60,000 nucleotides of DNA from Apostichopus japonicus. Taxonomy: Eukaryota; Echinodermata; Holothuroidea; Aspidochirotida; Stichopodidae. Positions 55,254 to 60,000 of this stretch are shown here, in pieces. Position 1 is the stretch's first letter; every line of letters starts with the position of its first letter. The stretch covers positions 1,729,001 to 1,789,000 of the forward strand of contig NC_092579.1 of NCBI RefSeq assembly GCF_037975245.1, in the 5' to 3' direction. Both the position numbers and the translations under genes were made by a program. Under the pieces are notes generated by a model. It did no database searches. It was not told the DNA's origin and saw only the letters and a program-made list of their open reading frames with translations.

Positions 55254-56240
55254 GTTGTACTGTGGCAGTACAGTGTTGCGAATCCGTTTAGAACCTAAGT
55301 GTTTCAAGGTAACGTATGCAGTATTTTCTAAGAACAGGCGATGATCCATTGACGTTATTGTAGCGGGAAACCTTGGGTATATATTTTCTCGATATTTGAG
55401 TGTACAGGTGTGCTGAAAATTGTCTCACATGTACATGTTTAATATGCTATTGTATTACGAGTCTTATAATTCCGCCAGAGAACATATGAATAATGAAACC
55501 AAAGTGCATTTTTGTACTGATCGAGGCATCTATAGTAATTGGCTACAAAAAAGCTGTCCTTTTTAAGTTGCTCAATTTCAACAGTCGCAATAACTGCTAA
55601 CGGAGTCATGAGCATTCTTGATTTAGTTGTGCATCTTGATCAGGACCTCCAAGAAAACTTGTACTTTCTTATAACCAAAATCAATTTCTATAGCTGTAGT
55701 CCTTCAAGTGCGACGACATAAGTTTATTTCAGCTACTAGACCTCTGTCAGTTTGTCACCGTGTTTCCTCAATTAAAAACCTAGGAAATTGTGAGTTTGGT
55801 ATCATTTCAATTTTGCTGCCGATATGACACTTTTTCTGTTTTTTCAGAGGGGCGTGGCATTAGTTACCGTAAAAAAACAATCATTACTATTGCAATTTCT
55901 AGAGAGGGGGCGTGGTTCGCAAACGCCAACATTATCATAGAACACTTACGCTTTAAGCATCTATCAGAGCTCCAAATTTGTAAACAAAGTTACGTGCAAC
56001 TCTAGCCCTAGGTGAGCCCAGGCTATCCACGTCGGTCGCTCTCCTAGCACTAGCAGCACCGTCACCACATTAGATATCTGGTCGTGTCTGTTCCAGGTCC
56101 TTACAGGAGATAAGAAATCATCCAAGCACTTGCAACCAAGCAGCCCCGGTTAATTGCTCTCCAACTTTGAAAGCCTGCCACGTGAGTATTCCATTCTTGT
56201 CTGACAGAGCCCTAAGCTACAGTAGCTAGACTACAGACTA
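55254..56240. other. Non-coding stretch
   Basis: No recognised gene. An isolated good donor (CCACGTGAGTATT, about 56176-56190, plus strand) follows a GC-balanced patch but has no supporting frame. Confidence 0.35.
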
Positions 56241-56244
56241 GGCC

Positions 56245-56337
56245 TCGTATAGTAATAATAACTACTAGTACTAGCCTTACTACTACTAATAATACTAGTA
56301 GTAGTACCACCTGTGGGCCTAGTAAGTAGTACTACTT
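56245..56337. repeat. Imperfect ACT/AGT trinucleotide tract
   Basis: Runs of TAATAATAACTACTAGTACT and ACTACTACTAATAATACTAG, followed by AGTAGTAGTACC; self-complementary in places. Confidence 0.85.
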
Positions 56338-56831
56338 AACCAACTGTAGCTGGATAGGTATAGGCTAGTCAAACATTGACATCACTGAAACTTTGTCGTG
56401 AATCAATGACATTCGGAGTTTTTCCTGTGGTTGGTTAGAATTTAATTTGCTGTTATAAATATAGATATTGAGATTGAACTTTTGACTGTCGTCATCCATA
56501 TTTTTACGAAAAATATTACATGTTTAGACTCCTAGCTGTTCTAATGCCTGATTATTTTGTATATACCATATTTCTTAAGTTGGGTATGTGTTTATCTTCA
56601 TCTTACAGAAGAGAGATCATGAGTGCTCATATACTGTACAGTATGTGTTGTTTGTTTCTGCAAAACTCTTTGCGACCCCTAGTTTATGATGATACCTTCC
56701 ATCATCTTCAGCCTGTAACTACTGTTTGTGTTAGGCCTGGTGTCAGTGTAGTTTACCTGAGTGATTCATATAATGTTGGGCTTGCAGACACCTTCTTTCC
56801 TGCAAAATTAATGTGGTTTAACTTATTTTAG

Positions 56832-58790
56832 TTTAAATAGTAGAAAAAAAGGATAAGGAGGGACACTCAAGCCGCCATCAAGAACCCAATAGAAGAGAAA
56901 AGAAAACCGAAGACAAGAAAAAAAAACAGTACATCTTTCACAACCCTATTAGAAAAAGAGTTATGCCGAATATTAATCCTACTTGGTAACCTTTGTAGTT
57001 TAAGACAATGACCTCTGGTACAGCTACTATTAGCAAACATGAAAGACCTCCTGCAACTCTTTACCATTAAGAGTGTAGGTATACTTTTGATAACTACTAC
57101 CAGTATGCATCACCTTGCATTGATCAATATTACAAAGCATTGGCCATCCCTGAGACCAGGAAAAAACCTTATCCAAATCCATTTGAAATTTCTCAGAATT
57201 GCTATTGGAAGAGACCTCAGAAAACAGTTTGGTGTCATCAGCCAACTTTCTTGGCTGTACACAAAATAACCCCATCAATGTAATTTATATCTGGCAACAA
57301 ACAACAAGGAACCCAAAACAGACCCTTGTAGAACCCCACTAGTAACGTCCTGCCAAGAAGAAGCAGAGCCTTTAATCACCACCCTCTGTTTCCTATTACC
57401 AAGCCAATTCTCGATCCAAGACAGTAAATTCCCATTGACACCCGTATTCTTCAGCCTAAGTAAAAGACGCTGGTGGGGAACTTTATCAAAGGCCTTCTGG
57501 AAATCCAGGAACACCACATCTACAGACTTATGCCTATTTAGTGAGCTTGATACATCTTCCATAAACTCAAGAATATTAGTGACACAAGACCTTTTTTGAC
57601 AAAAGCCATGTTGAGATTCTCTGATTAAAGACGGACTATTGAAGTTACTGACCATAGACTTTTAAACAATAGGTTCTATGACCTTACAAAACAACACTAG
57701 TGAGACTAACAGTCCTGTAATTACAGGGCTTAGACTTATCACACTTCTTGAAAATTGGGGTAATATTAACACATCTCCAGTCCTGAGGAACATAACCTTC
57801 ATTCATAAATTTACTAATAACCAATGATACTACTCATATCTTCCCTTGTAAAAAGCGACACAAAATAGTTGTTCAAAAGATCAACAAGATCTTGACTATC
57901 AGTAACTTTATTATCTGCTTGTGTTGCCCTAAGAAGAGAAACAACCGCATCTTTAACTTTCTGCTATGACCTGACATAACAAAAGAAGACCATTGGGTTA
58001 TCCTTAATATTTAAGGCAATGTTATTTTCGTAATTCAAGTTTGCTTCAGAGACTAGATGCATTCTACCTTCAGCTGATGAATTTTGAACTTGGCCAAAAG
58101 AGATTCAGAATTAGTCCTCCTAAACAACTTCCACATTCTAAGTTTTTTGCTACAGTAATTGCACATCTAACTTTCTTATTCATCCAGGAAGGCATACTGT
58201 ACTGCTTTTACGACGATTCTTTTACCTTATCAGCTAAACAGATCCAAGACTGAGAAGCACTCATGTCTCTAAACAAATTATTCCAATCTGTATCCTTTAG
58301 TAAAGTTTAAATTGCCTCTGTATCTGATCTCGAAAAATCAGGGACCTTTTCCTTGCTAACAGAATTTACGATCTTGCAAACAACATCAAAGGCTAGTATA
58401 TCATGATCCCAAGTTCATAGTTTTCATGGACACGTCAAATCAACAACATCGCTTGGATAAGAACTCAAGACAAGATCCAGGATTTTATTCCCCCTAGTAG
58501 GGAAAGTAACATGCTGATGTAAAAAGCAATCTTGCACAACATCTAGAAAGTTACAGTATTACCCTTCCTACCACTGGAACCATCTATCCAATAAATGTCA
58601 GGAAAATTAAAGTCGCCCATTATAACAACATCACCCTTAGCAGCCTTCTAATTGATTCAAACAGCAAGCCATTGTTATCTTCACTGCTGTTAGGAGAATG
58701 GTAAACAACACCAATAATAGTTTAGAATCCTATTAAAAGGCACATGCACTTTTATTTTCAAGACCTCAAACAAGACCTCATAGTTTTGGA
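56832..58790 (-). pseudogene. LINE copy: endonuclease C-terminal part, reverse transcriptase, 3' UTR (degenerate)
   Basis: Minus-strand non-LTR retrotransposon, 5'-truncated. Reading from 58790 down: VVYHSPNSSEDN and VIMGDFNFPDIYW (apurinic endonuclease motif), ILDLVLSSYPSDVVDL, a linker, LVDLLNNYFVSLFTREDM, GYVPQDWRCVNITPIFKK, then RT at 57655-57275 (SQHGFCQKRSCVTNIL, VFLDFQKAFDKVPHQRLL, GVLQGSVLGSLLF). The catalytic box reads LADD in place of the family's usual (F/Y)ADD (57030-57278), followed by DQCKVMHTGSS. A deletion then jumps to [15 protein letters not shown] (57067-56867) and the 3' UTR. Several frameshifts and stops make it dead. It is the same family as 19505-20310: both share CTTGAGTGTCCCTCCT- / CTTAAGTGTCCCTCCT-type 3' UTR sequence. 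Confidence 0.92.
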
Positions 58791-60000
58791 AATGTATAAA
58801 AAAAGAATAAAACGTCCATAACCGGCTATGTTTAGATCGTTTACTTAGCAACAATAAAAGTCGGGCAGCTGGTATTTATCATTTTTATTGTACTACAGTA
58901 GGTAAGGTACATGACTTGACCAAAAAAAAAAGTTTACTCTTGGCTTGGATTACATGCCTTGTTAAACTCTCCGAAGTGTACGTCCATAACTATGGAACTG
59001 CCCATTAGTCACTTAGATTTAACCCTCTTCATTTTGGTGTGCACAACTTCATGTATATTAACACATGTTATATGGTTTATCACACTATGACCATGTTTAG
59101 GCATCATAACCACAAAACGTTTTCCTTTTCTGGGTTAATAAACCTAATTAATTTCACCATTTACAGCTAGTAGATGCATTTTAATGTATTAACAGTGTTA
59201 TGGTCAACCTCAAATGGTTCCTTTGGTTTCCAACAAGCCATAGAAAATAAATTAACTAACTCTATTATCTGTTGATGATTGGGCCAACCTTCCATATCAC
59301 ACCATATACTGTAGCTACGTAGGTTGTTTGATAAACTCAAAAGGTTTACAAAGTTCTGTACTTAGTACTGTAGTCAAGGCAGCTGACAGGAAAAGGAAAT
59401 TGTTGAACAGCAAACATTTCACTTTATGCAATTTGATCTAGCCTCTTTAACATAGATAATAATGTGGTATGCTTTTGCTTGCAGATGTATGATAAACACG
59501 TAATGTCCACAGACTTTGTATACAATAGAAAACTCAGGGTGTTACAAAACTGTGTCATCCTAAAATAATTCAAAATGAAATTGAAGTCATGGACATATGT
59601 ATAGATAACCCTGAGCCAAAGCCTCCATGACCAGACCTAAACTGAACTTAATATGACAAGCACAGCTGAAGTCTTCATCAATGAAAGCAATAAACTTGTA
59701 CTGTAACAGAAGAATTACTTCCAGGCTGAGCTGAACAACTCTAATGATTTGTGTTGCTCAGATTGTACAGGAACATGGCATTTCTTTAGAGGTGTGTGTG
59801 CCACAGGGATTTCTCCAAGACCAACTTTACAGTATATACTTTAGTTTATAAAGCCAGGTTACAGATTTGTTGGACATTTAATACTCTGTATAAACTCATG
59901 GCCTCAATTAACACCCTGTGGTTTGAGTGTTGGTAGAATAATTCCTCACGTACGTTATGGTACAGAACTTATTGTATTAAAGTGTTTAAAATCTGTCAGT
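58791..60000. other. Right flank, nothing recognised
   Basis: AT-rich, with scattered TACTGTA words. No ORF, exon or RNA feature could be supported. Confidence 0.45.

Noticed and set aside
1-60000. A novel multi-gene system such as a defence island or biosynthetic cluster
   Set aside because: Only one intact gene is present, an ordinary MAP2K4. All other coding traces are transposon remnants or one unassigned exon candidate.

Overview
This is intron-rich, AT-rich animal nuclear DNA. It has no operons, no Shine-Dalgarno spacing and no dense ORFs. Exons are short with GT-AG borders, and the sequence between them is filled with simple repeats, minisatellites, MITEs, a tRNA-derived SINE, fragments of one LINE family and a decayed THAP-type DNA transposon. 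The kinase gene and repeat content suit an invertebrate deuterostome. A sea cucumber or another echinoderm is my best guess, but that is an impression and not shown by the sequence.

One gene can be fully reconstructed: a MAP2K4 (MKK4/SEK1-type MAP kinase kinase) orthologue on the minus strand. Twelve coding exons run from the ATG at 48633-48635 down to the stop at 6341-6343. All splice phases agree and give 372 codons plus the stop. The protein has an N-terminal basic docking segment (exon 2), a complete kinase domain (exons 4-12: glycine loop, lysine K102, HRD, DFG, S228/T232 activation loop, APE) and a C-terminal tail where mammalian MKK4 has its DVD docking site. Its role by family is to phosphorylate JNK, and in some contexts p38, downstream of MAP3Ks.

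Layout: 1-6340 is the downstream flank and probable 3' UTR, with several interspersed repeats and one orphan exon candidate near 615-960 (minus strand). 6341-17127 holds the compact catalytic exons 12 to 5. 17128-27293 is intron 4, with a LINE 3' end and a roughly 1.85-kb THAP element bounded by inverted repeats. 27411-36496 is intron 3, with an 84-bp-TIR MITE and two minisatellite arrays. 36537-46939 is intron 2, with a 1.8-kb 50-bp minisatellite showing higher-order structure, a SINE, a MITE and a 1.0-kb inverted-repeat element ending 19 bp from the exon 2 splice donor. 47058-48604 is intron 1. 48736-60000 is the upstream flank, with a second SINE copy, inverted-repeat elements and a longer LINE copy (endonuclease part plus reverse transcriptase) on the minus strand.

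I found no second intact protein-coding gene and no convincing free-standing RNA gene. Nothing here demands a new biological system. The most unusual things are the transposable-element architecture inside MAP2K4 and the orphan exon candidate. Most long ORFs in 37.2-39.0 kb are artefacts of the minisatellite.
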